This document shows, piece after piece, positions 1-8,711 of a stretch of DNA of 64,000 nucleotides. The notes under the pieces are model-generated. The model did not search any database and had not been told where the DNA came from. It worked only from the letters and a program-made list of their open reading frames with translations. A program made the position numbers and the translations under genes. The stretch is from JACKAQ01 sp965227145. Its GTDB lineage: Bacteria; Calditrichota; Calditrichia; RBG-13-44-9; J075. The DNA is taken from the NCBI GenBank assembly GCA_965227145.1, contig OZ245730.1:2542001-2606000 (forward strand), given 5' to 3'. Positions within the stretch are counted from its first letter, which is position 1. Every line of letters begins with the position of its first letter.

Positions 1-91
1 AATTCCAACTGTTTTTCCCGGCGAAATAACGGGCACTTCAACCGAAATTATATCACCAAAATCTATCGCAAATCAGAATGACAAAATTTAT

Positions 92-955
92 GTGACAACG
101 AGTCCGGCCGGACTCGATCAGGATTCATTTCCGATGAAGCTGTATCACAAAGCCAAACGGTTGGGAATCTGGAATCCGCAAGATATTGATTTTTCTGAAG
201 ATATCATTCAATGGCAAACCTTCGATCCCACAGAAAAAGAAGTGCTGCTGCACCTTTCCGCGCTGTTTCAGGCTGGCGAAGAATCTGTCACGCGTGATTT
301 ATTGCCGCTGATGATGGTAATCGCCAAAGAGGGGAGGATTGAGGAAGAAATGTTCCTGACCACTTTTTTATGGGAAGAAGCCAAACACACCGAGTTTTTC
401 CGGCGATTTTTGGACGAAGTTGCACAGGACAACAGCGATTTAAGCCGTTTTCACACCCAAAATTACCGCAGCATTTTTTATGACGCATTGCCAACGGCGA
501 TGGACGCATTGCTGACAGATGCATCGCCGGCGGCGCAAATTCGTGCATCGGTTACCTACAATATGATTGTCGAGGGCACACTGGCGGAAACGGGATATCA
601 TGCATACTTCCAAATGCTGTCAGATAACGATTTGTTGCCGGGGCTTCGCGAAGGCATCGGTTATCTGAAACGGGATGAATCGCGACATATCGCGTACGGG
701 ATATATTTGCTATCGCGATTGGTGAATGCGGAACCGGCACTGTGGCAAACGCTGGAACACCAAATGGAACAATTGCTGGAGCCGGCGCTGGAAATCATCA
801 ACGAGTTGTTTGCGGCATATCAGCCAATACCCTTTGGATTGAAACAGGATACCTTCATCGATTTTGCGATGAACCAGTTCAACCATCGCATGAACCGGAT
901 CGAAAAAGCCCGCGATACCCAGGTTGTCGATTTTAATTTTGATCAATCCGACTGA
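92..955 (+). CDS. R2-like ligand-binding oxidase (R2lox, Mn/Fe)
   Basis: A ferritin-fold di-metal oxidase related to ribonucleotide reductase R2. Known R2lox proteins assemble a Mn/Fe cofactor, bind a long-chain fatty acid and form a Val-Tyr ether crosslink; the physiological reaction is unknown. The six metal ligands read here as E63, E96, H99, E161, E196 and H199, with crosslink residues V66 and Y156. From memory, every position is shifted by exactly six from the Geobacillus R2lox numbering (E69, V72, E102, H105, Y162, E167, E202, H205), so no indel is expected. The start is GTG 92 with no clear Shine-Dalgarno. The frame stays open to the left edge of the window without an ATG, so a slightly earlier start is possible. 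It stands alone, followed by 250 bp of non-coding DNA. Confidence 0.88.
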   Translation: MTTSPAGLDQDSFPMKLYHKAKRLGIWNPQDIDFSEDIIQWQTFDPTEKEVLLHLSALFQAGEESVTRDLLPLMMVIAKEGRIEEEMFLTTFLWEEAKHTEFFRRFLDEVAQDNSDLSRFHTQNYRSIFYDALPTAMDALLTDASPAAQIRASVTYNMIVEGTLAETGYHAYFQMLSDNDLLPGLREGIGYLKRDESRHIAYGIYLLSRLVNAEPALWQTLEHQMEQLLEPALEIINELFAAYQPIPFGLKQDTFIDFAMNQFNHRMNRIEKARDTQVVDFNFDQSD

Positions 956-1204
956 TTTCTCCGGTGAAAGTTTTTACTTTCGGGCTGAAAAACAAAACCT
1001 TTCCTAACGCATCAACAGTGTGGTGCAGGCTGCGTTTTCACGAAAAAGCAGCACGAAACCCTTAAAATCTCATTATTTTGTTTATATTTCCGGATTCCTG
1101 TCGAAGATAAATCTCTAAAGCAATTTTACAGCTCTTATTTCAAGATAAATTTTGTGTTTATCTAATTTTCAAAAAAAATTGTTAATCGTACAAACGAGGC
1201 ATTC

Positions 1205-2077
1205 ATGTTACCAAAAATTGATGTTAATCCCAACACACTATTTGCAGGGAATAAAGGTCTGCCACCATTGCCGGAAGTGGTCACAAAAATTCAGGAAATG
1301 ATTCGCACAGACAATGTGGATCTCAAAAAAATTTCGGAAATGGTTACCAGCGATGTTTCATTGGTAACCCAAATACTTAAAATTGTGAACTCGGCATATT
1401 ACGGATTAACCCGCGATGTTACCAACCTGCGTTTTGCTATTGCATATCTTGGCATTAATGAAATTTACCGGATTGTGATGTCACTTTCGGTCGTTTCTTC
1501 GTTTAATGTGAAAGACAAAGCGGAGTTAAAAGACTTTTGGCGGCACTCCTTTTACACCGCGCTTTGCACAAAAAAACTGGCGAAAGTATATGCCCGGTTG
1601 GAAGAAATTGAGGATTTGTGGTCCTGTTCGCTGCTGCACGATGTCGGAAAACTGGTATATTTGCAGTTTTATCCCAATCACTATGTGGCTATCAAAAATT
1701 TAAGCCGCGAAAAAGGTATCGTGTTCAGCGATGCCGAAAAAATGCTGGAAGCGCCTTCCAGTTCCTATTTGGGAACAGCTTTGGCAGATCACTGGAAACT
1801 GCCTGCGCAAATTCGCGAAGCCTGCGAATATCATACGCTTGGCGATCTGGAAAATCTTGACCCGAACCACCCGCGAACGGAATTCCGGCGAATTATATGT
1901 TTGGGAAATTTGTTCAGTCAATTTTCTGAAGGCTTTTTAGCTGACGAACAAAAAGAGAAGATTATGCAAACGATCATCGATAAAACCGGCTGCAGCAATG
2001 AAGAATTTTTGGCACATGTTGCAGATACTCAGGCACTACAATTTGAAGTTGAGGAATTTGTTCGCCAGGTTTTGTAG
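1205..2077 (+). CDS. HDOD domain signalling protein
   Basis: A 290-residue protein covered almost entirely by an HDOD domain, a relative of the HD phosphohydrolase fold found in bacterial signalling proteins and usually thought to be non-catalytic. The LPPLPEVV motif near residue 20 and the following helical segment are typical of the family. An HD pair survives in LLHDVGK at about residue 145. No receiver or GGDEF domain is attached, so it probably acts as a stand-alone adaptor; this is inference. ATG 1205 follows a GAGG ribosome site near 1195. A strong terminator lies directly downstream, so the gene is probably monocistronic. Confidence 0.85.
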   Translation: MLPKIDVNPNTLFAGNKGLPPLPEVVTKIQEMIRTDNVDLKKISEMVTSDVSLVTQILKIVNSAYYGLTRDVTNLRFAIAYLGINEIYRIVMSLSVVSSFNVKDKAELKDFWRHSFYTALCTKKLAKVYARLEEIEDLWSCSLLHDVGKLVYLQFYPNHYVAIKNLSREKGIVFSDAEKMLEAPSSSYLGTALADHWKLPAQIREACEYHTLGDLENLDPNHPRTEFRRIICLGNLFSQFSEGFLADEQKEKIMQTIIDKTGCSNEEFLAHVADTQALQFEVEEFVRQVL

Positions 2078-2104
2078 GTTAAATACTACAATTGTTTGAT
2101 TTTT

Positions 2105-2138
2105 AGCCGGCTGCAGGTTAACTGCAGCCGGTTTTTTA
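2105..2138 (+). terminator. Rho-independent terminator after the HDOD gene
   Basis: Perfect 10-bp stem, CCGGCTGCAG at 2107-2116 and CTGCAGCCGG at 2122-2131, with loop GTTAA and a run of T residues at 2132-2137. It starts 28 bp after the HDOD stop codon. Confidence 0.88.
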
Positions 2139-2299
2139 TTTGAAATACACCTCACAATATTTTCATTTGCTAAATTCCCTATAAATGCTTAATTTTTAAA
2201 ACCTTTATGGGTATTCACTTTGAAACAGTTGCTGCAACTATTTGCGGCTCATTTTTTTAATATATTCCACTTACATTTAATAATCAGGAGTTTCTTAAT

Positions 2300-4306
2300 A
2301 TGAGAAATGCCATTTTTTATGGCCTGCTATTGTGTGTTTTTGTATCATTAAATGCACAAGAATTATCATCCGGGATTTCGAAATCCGGGTTTGATTTGAC
2401 CGTGAAACCGCAAGATAATTTTTATCAATACGTTAACGGAACCTGGCTGGAAACCACTGTTATCCCTGAAGATAAATCCAATTACGGCTCGTTTACAGTA
2501 CTGGCAGATGCCGCCGAAAAGAACCTCAAAGCGATCATCGATGCTGCCGCCGGTGACAACGCAATAGCCGGTTCCGATGCGCAAAAAGTCGGCGATATTT
2601 ATCGCAGTTTTATGGACACCACTTTGATCGAAAAATCAGGAATTAATCCGATCCGAGACGATTTGCAGCGAATCACCGCAATCAACAATTATGACGATAT
2701 TGCGATTTATATGGCAGAATCCAACCGGATGAGTGTGCAATCACCATTTGTGTTTTTTATCGATCAGGACCCCAAAAATTCAACGGAATATATTGGATTT
2801 TTTCATCAATCCGGATTGGGAATGCCCGATAAGAGCTATTATTTTGATGACAAATTTGCCGAAACCCGCGAAAAATATGTTGCCTATATTAAGCAATTGC
2901 TGAGTTTAGCCAACGATGTGTCCGCCAATGAAAATGCTGCAAAAATTATGGCTATCGAAACCGAAATTGCCAAACATCACTGGACACGAGTTGAAAATCG
3001 CGATCGCGACAAAACCTACAATAAATTCGCATCGGCAAATCTTTCGGATGCCATGCCTAAATTCAACTGGAATGCGTATCTGCAAACCGCGGGGTTAACC
3101 AGTGCTGATGCGTTTATTGTGCGACAGCCGTCCTTTTTTGCCGGATTGGATTCCGTTTTGCTCGCTTTCCCGGTTTCGGATTGGCAATCATATTTCACCC
3201 TTAAATTGATTGATGCAGCTGCACCGTTCCTGAGCAATGATTTTGTAAATGCCCGATTCGAGTTTCGCGGAAAGGTGCTCAGCGGCGTCACCCAAAATCG
3301 CCCTCGCTGGAAACGCGGTGTCGATGCGGTTGAAAGCACTTTGGGCGAAGTTCTCGGGCGTTTGTATGTTGAAAAACATTTTAAACCCGAAGCCAAAGCA
3401 CGAATGACAGAATTGGTGCACAATTTGAGCAAAGCCTTCGAAATTCGCATCAACAATCTGGAATGGATGAGCGCTGAAACCAAAAAACAAGCGCTCGAAA
3501 AGCTGAGCAAATTTAATTTTAAAATCGGATATCCGGATAAATGGAAAGATTACAGCGCGTTGGAAATCAAACCGAACGAGCTATTGCAAAACATGAAGCG
3601 TTCCGCCGCTGTTGAATACCAACGCGAAGTGAGCAAACTCGGCAATCCGATTGACCGTTCCGAATGGTTTATGACACCGCAAACAGTGAACGCATATTAT
3701 AATCCGCCGATGAACGAAGTTGTATTTCCGGCAGCAATTTTACAACCGCCGTTTTTTGATATGGCCGCGGATGACGCAGTGAATTATGGCGCAATCGGCG
3801 CAGTCATCGGGCACGAATTTAGCCATGGATTTGATGATCAGGGTCGCAAATCAGATGGCAACGGCAACCTGCGCGACTGGTGGACAGAATCTGATGCGGA
3901 AAATTTTAGCACTCGCGCAAAAGTGATGATCGACCAATACAACGGCTACAGCCCGATCGATTCGATGAATGTAAACGGCGAGTTGACACTTGGCGAAAAC
4001 ATTGCTGATTTGGCAGGGTTAACCGTAGCATACGAAGCCTACAGCATTTCTTTAAATGGCAAACCGGCAGCGGAGATTGACGGTTTCACCGGACAGCAAC
4101 GCTTTTTCCTCGGATGGGGGCAGATCTGGCGGCGAAAATATCGCGAAGCAGAACTACGCCAGCGATTGTTGACAGACCCGCATTCACCCAGCGAATATCG
4201 CGTAAACGGCATTGTTTCTAATATGCCAACATTTTATGAAGCATTTGGCGTGCAGCCAGCTGATGCCATGTATCGCTCAAAAGATGTCCGGGTTCAATTA
4301 TGGTAA
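2300..4306 (+). CDS. M13 family zinc metallopeptidase (neprilysin/PepO-like)
   Basis: A secreted zinc endopeptidase of the M13 family, expected to cleave small peptides outside the cytoplasm. A Sec signal peptide covers about residues 1-20, ending near LNAQ. The N-terminal M13 domain follows, then the catalytic domain with HEFSH (505-509) and ENIAD (566-570). The upstream NAYYNPPMNEVVFPAAILQP region is the typical substrate-binding stretch. Length 668 fits the family. The C-terminus ends VRVQLW where many members end in a Cys-x-x-Trp motif, so the usual terminal cysteine is absent. ATG 2300 has an AGGAG site near 2285. The stop codon overlaps the region ahead of the next small gene. Confidence 0.93.
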   Translation: MRNAIFYGLLLCVFVSLNAQELSSGISKSGFDLTVKPQDNFYQYVNGTWLETTVIPEDKSNYGSFTVLADAAEKNLKAIIDAAAGDNAIAGSDAQKVGDIYRSFMDTTLIEKSGINPIRDDLQRITAINNYDDIAIYMAESNRMSVQSPFVFFIDQDPKNSTEYIGFFHQSGLGMPDKSYYFDDKFAETREKYVAYIKQLLSLANDVSANENAAKIMAIETEIAKHHWTRVENRDRDKTYNKFASANLSDAMPKFNWNAYLQTAGLTSADAFIVRQPSFFAGLDSVLLAFPVSDWQSYFTLKLIDAAAPFLSNDFVNARFEFRGKVLSGVTQNRPRWKRGVDAVESTLGEVLGRLYVEKHFKPEAKARMTELVHNLSKAFEIRINNLEWMSAETKKQALEKLSKFNFKIGYPDKWKDYSALEIKPNELLQNMKRSAAVEYQREVSKLGNPIDRSEWFMTPQTVNAYYNPPMNEVVFPAAILQPPFFDMAADDAVNYGAIGAVIGHEFSHGFDDQGRKSDGNGNLRDWWTESDAENFSTRAKVMIDQYNGYSPIDSMNVNGELTLGENIADLAGLTVAYEAYSISLNGKPAAEIDGFTGQQRFFLGWGQIWRRKYREAELRQRLLTDPHSPSEYRVNGIVSNMPTFYEAFGVQPADAMYRSKDVRVQLW

Positions 4307-4310
4307 CAGT

Positions 4311-4316
4311 GGAGGG
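4311..4316 (+). promoter_or_regulatory. Ribosome binding site deciding a TTG start
   Basis: GGAGGG sits seven bases before TTG 4324. An in-frame ATG at 4300 overlaps the M13 stop codon and lacks such a site, so translation of the small downstream gene probably begins at 4324. Confidence 0.5.
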
Positions 4317-4323
4317 AAGTTCT

Positions 4324-4578
4324 TTGAAACTCACCAATTCTCAAAAACGCTACCTGATTTTGTTAAAAGCGGGTAACTTGCTTAGGGTTGATGACGATGC
4401 AAAAAATGTAAAAATTCGTGGTTATGATTTACGAATCCAATACAACACGATTCAAAAATTCAAGGAATTGGGACTGATAACCGTTGATGCACGTTTTAAT
4501 CGCGCGGATCAACCAGCTATACGTTATTACACCATTTCCGAATTGGGAATCCGGATGCTGGAAGACTCATTCAAGTGA
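4324..4578 (+). CDS. Small winged-helix-like protein, function unknown
   Basis: About 84 residues from TTG 4324, or 92 from ATG 4300. The sequence is basic and helical early on, with KNVKIRGYDLR and a segment QYNTIQKFKELGLI followed by RYYTISELGIRMLE. This resembles a winged-helix turn in which a recognition helix precedes a beta wing and a final helix, as in small PadR or MarR-like proteins. I do not recognise a specific family. It lies between the M13 peptidase and the histidine phosphatase, overlapping or abutting both, so the three are probably co-transcribed. A DNA-binding role is inference only. Confidence 0.6.
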   Translation: MKLTNSQKRYLILLKAGNLLRVDDDAKNVKIRGYDLRIQYNTIQKFKELGLITVDARFNRADQPAIRYYTISELGIRMLEDSFK

Positions 4579-4589
4579 TAAGACAACCA

Positions 4590-5081
4590 ATGAAGAAACT
4601 TTACATTACACGCCATGCCAAATCTGACTGGAGCGATCCGGGACAGGATGATTTTGATCGTGTATTGAATAAACGTGGCAAAAATGATCTGCCAAAAATG
4701 GGCAAATATCTGCGGGAAGCAGGTGTTTGCCCGGACCTGATGTTGTCCAGTCCGGCGGTACGTGCGGCAAAAACCGCAAAAAAGCTGGCGGTAGAAATTG
4801 GGTATCCGGCTGTAAATATTGTATTTAACCAATCACTTTATTTAGCGCCGGCAACAATGCTTCTAACGATTATCCGACAAACACCGGAAGATACACATAC
4901 GTTGATGATTGTCGGACACAATCCCGGACTGACGGAGTTGACACATCTGCTTTCCGATGCCGACATCGAAAATATCCCCACTTGCGGCATTGCGACAATT
5001 CATTTTAATATCGATCACTGGGCGAACGTTCACCGCAACAACGCACAGCTCATCGATTTCACATACCCCAAAAAACTGTAG
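4590..5081 (+). CDS. SixA-like histidine phosphatase
   Basis: A short single-domain member of the histidine phosphatase (phosphoglycerate mutase-like) superfamily. The catalytic signature is RHAKSDW with R8 and H9 from ATG 4590; VGHNPGLTE supplies the second conserved histidine. The about 163-residue length and the RHAKSDW variant match SixA, which removes phosphate from phosphohistidine in phosphotransfer proteins. The true substrate here is not known. A GTG at 4575 is also in frame and overlaps the upstream stop codon, but ATG 4590 places the first beta strand (KKLYITRHAK) at the N-terminus as in homologues. Confidence 0.85.
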   Translation: MKKLYITRHAKSDWSDPGQDDFDRVLNKRGKNDLPKMGKYLREAGVCPDLMLSSPAVRAAKTAKKLAVEIGYPAVNIVFNQSLYLAPATMLLTIIRQTPEDTHTLMIVGHNPGLTELTHLLSDADIENIPTCGIATIHFNIDHWANVHRNNAQLIDFTYPKKL

Positions 5082-5122
5082 TGAAGCGCTGTCTTTATTT
5101 AATCATTTCGATCGAGACATAT

Positions 5123-5127
5123 GGAGG
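5123..5127 (+). promoter_or_regulatory. Ribosome binding site fixing the acyl-CoA ligase start
   Basis: GGAGG lies five bases before ATG 5133. It overlaps an upstream in-frame ATG at 5121, which is therefore unlikely to be the real start. Confidence 0.75.
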
Positions 5128-5132
5128 ACGCC

Positions 5133-6920
5133 ATGAGTTTTATTAATTTTCCGAATGTTTACAGCATGTTGAAAAGCACCGTCGATAAACATCTCGACGA
5201 ACCGGCTTTTGCATGGTTTACAGCACCCGGTATTCAAACATCGATAACCTGGAAAGAGCACCACGACAATGTTATCCGGGCGGCAAAAAGCCTGAAGGCG
5301 CTCGGTGTGAATCACAATGACAAAGTGAATGTGCTCAGCTACACCTGCTATCCGTGGATGCTTGCCGATCACGCCACGATGGCCATCGGTGCGGTGACGG
5401 TTGGTATTTACCAATCGCTGTTGCCAAAGGATTGCAAATACATTATTAATCACTCCGACGCTGTGGTTATTTTTGTCGAAAACGATGAGCAACTGGCAAA
5501 AATCAAGGATATCCGCGACGAGCTGCCGGCCATCAAAAAAGTGATCATGTTTTACGATACACCGCCGACCGGCGATGACTGGATCATCAGCCTCGGCGAA
5601 TTTATGAAGCTCGGCGACAGCATCAGCGATGCCGAGTTGAACAAACGCATTAACGCCGTAAAACCGGAAGATATCGCAGGAATTGTTTACACATCCGGCA
5701 CAACCGGCGTGCCGAAAGGCGCGATGCTAACCCACGATAATTTTTTATTTACCTGCCAATCAATCGAGCAAAGCCTCGATGTTCGCGACGGCGATGTCTG
5801 TTTCCTGTTCTTGCCGATGGCACACGTGTTTGCGCGAATTTGCGCGATGGCTTGCACATTTATCGGCGTGCAGGTTACCATGGCACGCGGCATGGATACG
5901 ATTGTGGAAGACATCAAAGCGAGCCGGCCAAACTGGTTCCCCAGTGTTCCGCGAATTTACGAAAAAGTGTATTCCAAAGTGCTCAGCGGCGCGGAAGCAA
6001 AGGGCGGAATTGCGCTCAAAATTTTCCGGTGGGCTGTTGGCGTGGGCAACGAAGTCAGCGCATTGAAACAGCAAAATAAACCTGTTTCCGGATTGTTGGG
6101 ATTCAAATATAATCTGGCCCACAAACTGGTGTTTCATAAAATTATCGAAGCGTTGGGTGGCAATTTGCGCTGGTGCATCAGCGGTGCTGCGCCGTTGAAC
6201 GCGGATATCGCCAAATTTTTCCACGCTGCCGGCATCCTCATTCTCGAAGGGATCGGGATGACCGAAAACACCTCGTTTTCACACGTGAACCGCAGCGATA
6301 ACTATCGTTTTGGCTGGGTCGGATTGCCGGGTCCCGGTGTTGAACAAAAAATTGCCCCGGATGGCGAATTTATGACCCGCGGCCGCAACACCATGAAAGG
6401 CTATTACAAAATGCCCGAAGAAACCGCAGCAACCATTACCGATGACGAATGGCTGTGCACGGGCGACCTCGGCGAAATTGATGATGCCGGATTTTTGCGC
6501 ATCACCGGACGGAAAAAGGATTTGATCATCACCGCCGGCGGGAAAAATGTGGCGCCGTCACATATCGAAGGCGTTATCGCGACGAGCAAATATATTAACC
6601 AGGTTTGCGTGATTGGTGATCGCCGAAAATACCTGAGTGCGTTGGTTACGCTCGACCTGGATAATGTTCGAGAATATGCAAATTCCCACGGAATCCAATA
6701 CGGCTCAGACAGTGATTTGTTGAAAAACGCAAAAATCGCGGAGCTTATCGATAGCGAAGTGCAGGAAAAAAATCGCGATTTTGCATCGTACGAGAGTATC
6801 AAAAAAGTGACGATCGTTCCGGAATTCACCGTTGAAAACGGATTTTTGACCCCGACATTGAAAGTCAAGAAAAATGTTGTGATCAACAACTACGAATCTG
6901 ATATTGAAAAAATGTATTAA
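5133..6920 (+). CDS. Long-chain fatty-acid CoA ligase (AMP-forming)
   Basis: Activates a carboxylic acid, probably a long-chain fatty acid, to its CoA thioester through an acyl-adenylate. The P-loop-like AMP motif YTSGTTGVPKG is near residue 190. The GIGMTENTSFSH region, the WLCTGDLGEID hinge and GRKKDLIITAGGKNVAP are all present in order. Length and motifs fit the FAA1 group of long-chain ligases (COG1022). The next gene starts 43 bp downstream after a strong ribosome site and encodes a 2-hydroxyacyl-CoA lyase-like enzyme. That pairing suggests, by inference, that this ligase supplies 2-hydroxyacyl-CoA or related substrates. Confidence 0.92.
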   Translation: MSFINFPNVYSMLKSTVDKHLDEPAFAWFTAPGIQTSITWKEHHDNVIRAAKSLKALGVNHNDKVNVLSYTCYPWMLADHATMAIGAVTVGIYQSLLPKDCKYIINHSDAVVIFVENDEQLAKIKDIRDELPAIKKVIMFYDTPPTGDDWIISLGEFMKLGDSISDAELNKRINAVKPEDIAGIVYTSGTTGVPKGAMLTHDNFLFTCQSIEQSLDVRDGDVCFLFLPMAHVFARICAMACTFIGVQVTMARGMDTIVEDIKASRPNWFPSVPRIYEKVYSKVLSGAEAKGGIALKIFRWAVGVGNEVSALKQQNKPVSGLLGFKYNLAHKLVFHKIIEALGGNLRWCISGAAPLNADIAKFFHAAGILILEGIGMTENTSFSHVNRSDNYRFGWVGLPGPGVEQKIAPDGEFMTRGRNTMKGYYKMPEETAATITDDEWLCTGDLGEIDDAGFLRITGRKKDLIITAGGKNVAPSHIEGVIATSKYINQVCVIGDRRKYLSALVTLDLDNVREYANSHGIQYGSDSDLLKNAKIAELIDSEVQEKNRDFASYESIKKVTIVPEFTVENGFLTPTLKVKKNVVINNYESDIEKMY

Positions 6921-6962
6921 AAAATTATCAGATTTTACGACAAACAAAAGGAGGTCAAAACG

Positions 6963-8702
6963 GTGCATGGTGGCGATCGCATAGCTTCTGTTTTAAAATC
7001 GCATGGAATAGAATACCTTTTTACCCTTTGCGGCGGGCACATCTCGCCGCTTTTGGTTGGTTGCAAAAAGCTGGGCATCCGCGTTATCGATGTCCGGCAT
7101 GAGGCAACCGCCGTTTACGCCGCAGATGGCGTCGCAAGGCTAAAAGGGGTGCCCGGTGTCGCAGCAGTAACAGCCGGTCCGGGCGTGACGAATACGCTGA
7201 CTGCCATCAAAAATGCGGAATTGGCGCAATCACCGCTGGTTTTGTTTGGCGGCGCAACGGCAACTGCGCTCAAAAACCGGGGTGCGTTGCAGGATATCGA
7301 CCAAATGGCGTTGATGAAACCGCATGTCAAATGGGCAGTTACCGTTAAACGCGTTAAAGACCTCATTCCAATTGTTGAAAATGCATTCCGGATTGCCAAA
7401 GAAGGCGTTCCCGGCCCTGTTTTTGTTGAAGTTCCGGTTGATTTATTGTATGAAGAATCGCTGGTTCGGGAGTGGTACGGGCTGAAAACCGGTGATTCCG
7501 GTTCTGGCAAAAGCCTTACCGGTAAAGCGATTCAGCTGTATCTGGATCGCCATGTGAATAAGTTGTTTGAAGGTGCGGAAGAATTTAGCGCAGATTTCAA
7601 ATCAGGTGAAGCAGAAATTCCCGAACCGCTGGATGCGCGGATTCGACACACGGTTGACCGTTTAAAAAGTGCCCAAAAACCGGTAATGCTCATCGGCAGT
7701 CAGGCGATGCTGGACCCCAAAAACATCGACAAACTGGTTACGGCGGTCAATAAATTGAATATCCCTGTGTATCTGTCGGGGATGGCGCGTGGCTTGCTGG
7801 GTGGCAATCACCGGTTGGTGATGCGGCACAAACGCCGCAACGCATTGCGGGAAGCGGATTTGGTTATTTTAGCCGGCGTTCCGATGGATTTCCGGCTGGA
7901 TTACGGCAATCACATTCGCAAAAGCGCAACGCTTATTTCCGTCAACCGCAGCCGAAAAGATATGACCAAAAATCGCAAACCGGATCTCGGGATTCTCGGC
8001 GACGCGAGTTTGTTTCTGCGAAAAATGGCTGAGGACATGCCGGAAAACCTGCAATGGAACGACTGGATTTTACAGCTCCGCGAGCGGGACAACCAGCGTG
8101 AAACAGAAATTCAAAAAACGGCGAACCAAAAAACCGACGACATCAATCCGCTGCAACTCTGTGCCGAAATAGAAAACCAGGCGGAGCCAAACCGCGTATT
8201 TGTGGCAGATGGCGGCGATTTTGTGGCAACGGCTTCGTATATCGTAAATCCTGCATCACCATTGCGCTGGCTGGATCCCGGCGTTTTCGGAACGCTCGGT
8301 GTCGGCGGCGGTTTTGCGATTGCCGCAAAACTGGTTTATCCCGATTCTGAAATCTGGCTGCTGTACGGCGACGGCTCTGCAGGCTACAGCATTGCAGAGT
8401 TTGACACATACGTGCGGCATAAATTGTCAATAATCGCAGTGGTCGGCAACGACGCCGGCTGGACGCAAATTGCCCGTGAACAAATCGAAATCCTGAAAGA
8501 TGACGTTGGCACGGTTCTCAGGCAAACAGACTATCACAAAGTTGCCGCAGGATTTGGCGGAAAAGGCTTTTTGCTCAACGATCCGGAAAAAATTTCGGAG
8601 ACAATTAAAAAAGCAAAAGCGGCTGCCAAATCAGGAAATCCAGTGCTTATTAACGCCCACCTCGGAAAAACAGACTTCCGCAAAGGCTCCATTTCAATGT
8701 AA
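6963..8702 (+). CDS. ThDP-dependent 2-hydroxyacyl-CoA lyase-like enzyme (ILVBL/HACL2 type)
   Basis: A 579-residue thiamine diphosphate enzyme with the three domains of the acetolactate synthase superfamily. The N-terminal stretch HGIEYLFTLCGGHISPLL and the NRGALQDIDQ segment resemble the ILVBL/HACL2 subgroup more than biosynthetic IlvB. Catalytic Glu is E47 in RHEAT, and the cofactor motif is GDGSAGYS followed by GNDAGW near the C-terminus. HACL enzymes split 2-hydroxyacyl-CoA into formyl-CoA and an aldehyde one carbon shorter. It starts at GTG 6963 after AAGGAGG (6948-6954). No small regulatory subunit (IlvN) is adjacent, which agrees with a role outside branched-chain synthesis. Exact substrate is unproven. 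Confidence 0.82.
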   Translation: MHGGDRIASVLKSHGIEYLFTLCGGHISPLLVGCKKLGIRVIDVRHEATAVYAADGVARLKGVPGVAAVTAGPGVTNTLTAIKNAELAQSPLVLFGGATATALKNRGALQDIDQMALMKPHVKWAVTVKRVKDLIPIVENAFRIAKEGVPGPVFVEVPVDLLYEESLVREWYGLKTGDSGSGKSLTGKAIQLYLDRHVNKLFEGAEEFSADFKSGEAEIPEPLDARIRHTVDRLKSAQKPVMLIGSQAMLDPKNIDKLVTAVNKLNIPVYLSGMARGLLGGNHRLVMRHKRRNALREADLVILAGVPMDFRLDYGNHIRKSATLISVNRSRKDMTKNRKPDLGILGDASLFLRKMAEDMPENLQWNDWILQLRERDNQRETEIQKTANQKTDDINPLQLCAEIENQAEPNRVFVADGGDFVATASYIVNPASPLRWLDPGVFGTLGVGGGFAIAAKLVYPDSEIWLLYGDGSAGYSIAEFDTYVRHKLSIIAVVGNDAGWTQIAREQIEILKDDVGTVLRQTDYHKVAAGFGGKGFLLNDPEKISETIKKAKAAAKSGNPVLINAHLGKTDFRKGSISM

Positions 8703-8711
8703 GGCGTAACT

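Noticed and set aside
961..984. Possible terminator after the R2lox gene
   Set aside because: A GAAAGT/ACTTTC hairpin exists but no T tract follows, and the stem is short.
6963..8702. Biosynthetic acetolactate synthase IlvB
   Set aside because: N-terminal motifs match the ILVBL/HACL2 group better, and no IlvN or other branched-chain biosynthesis gene is adjacent.
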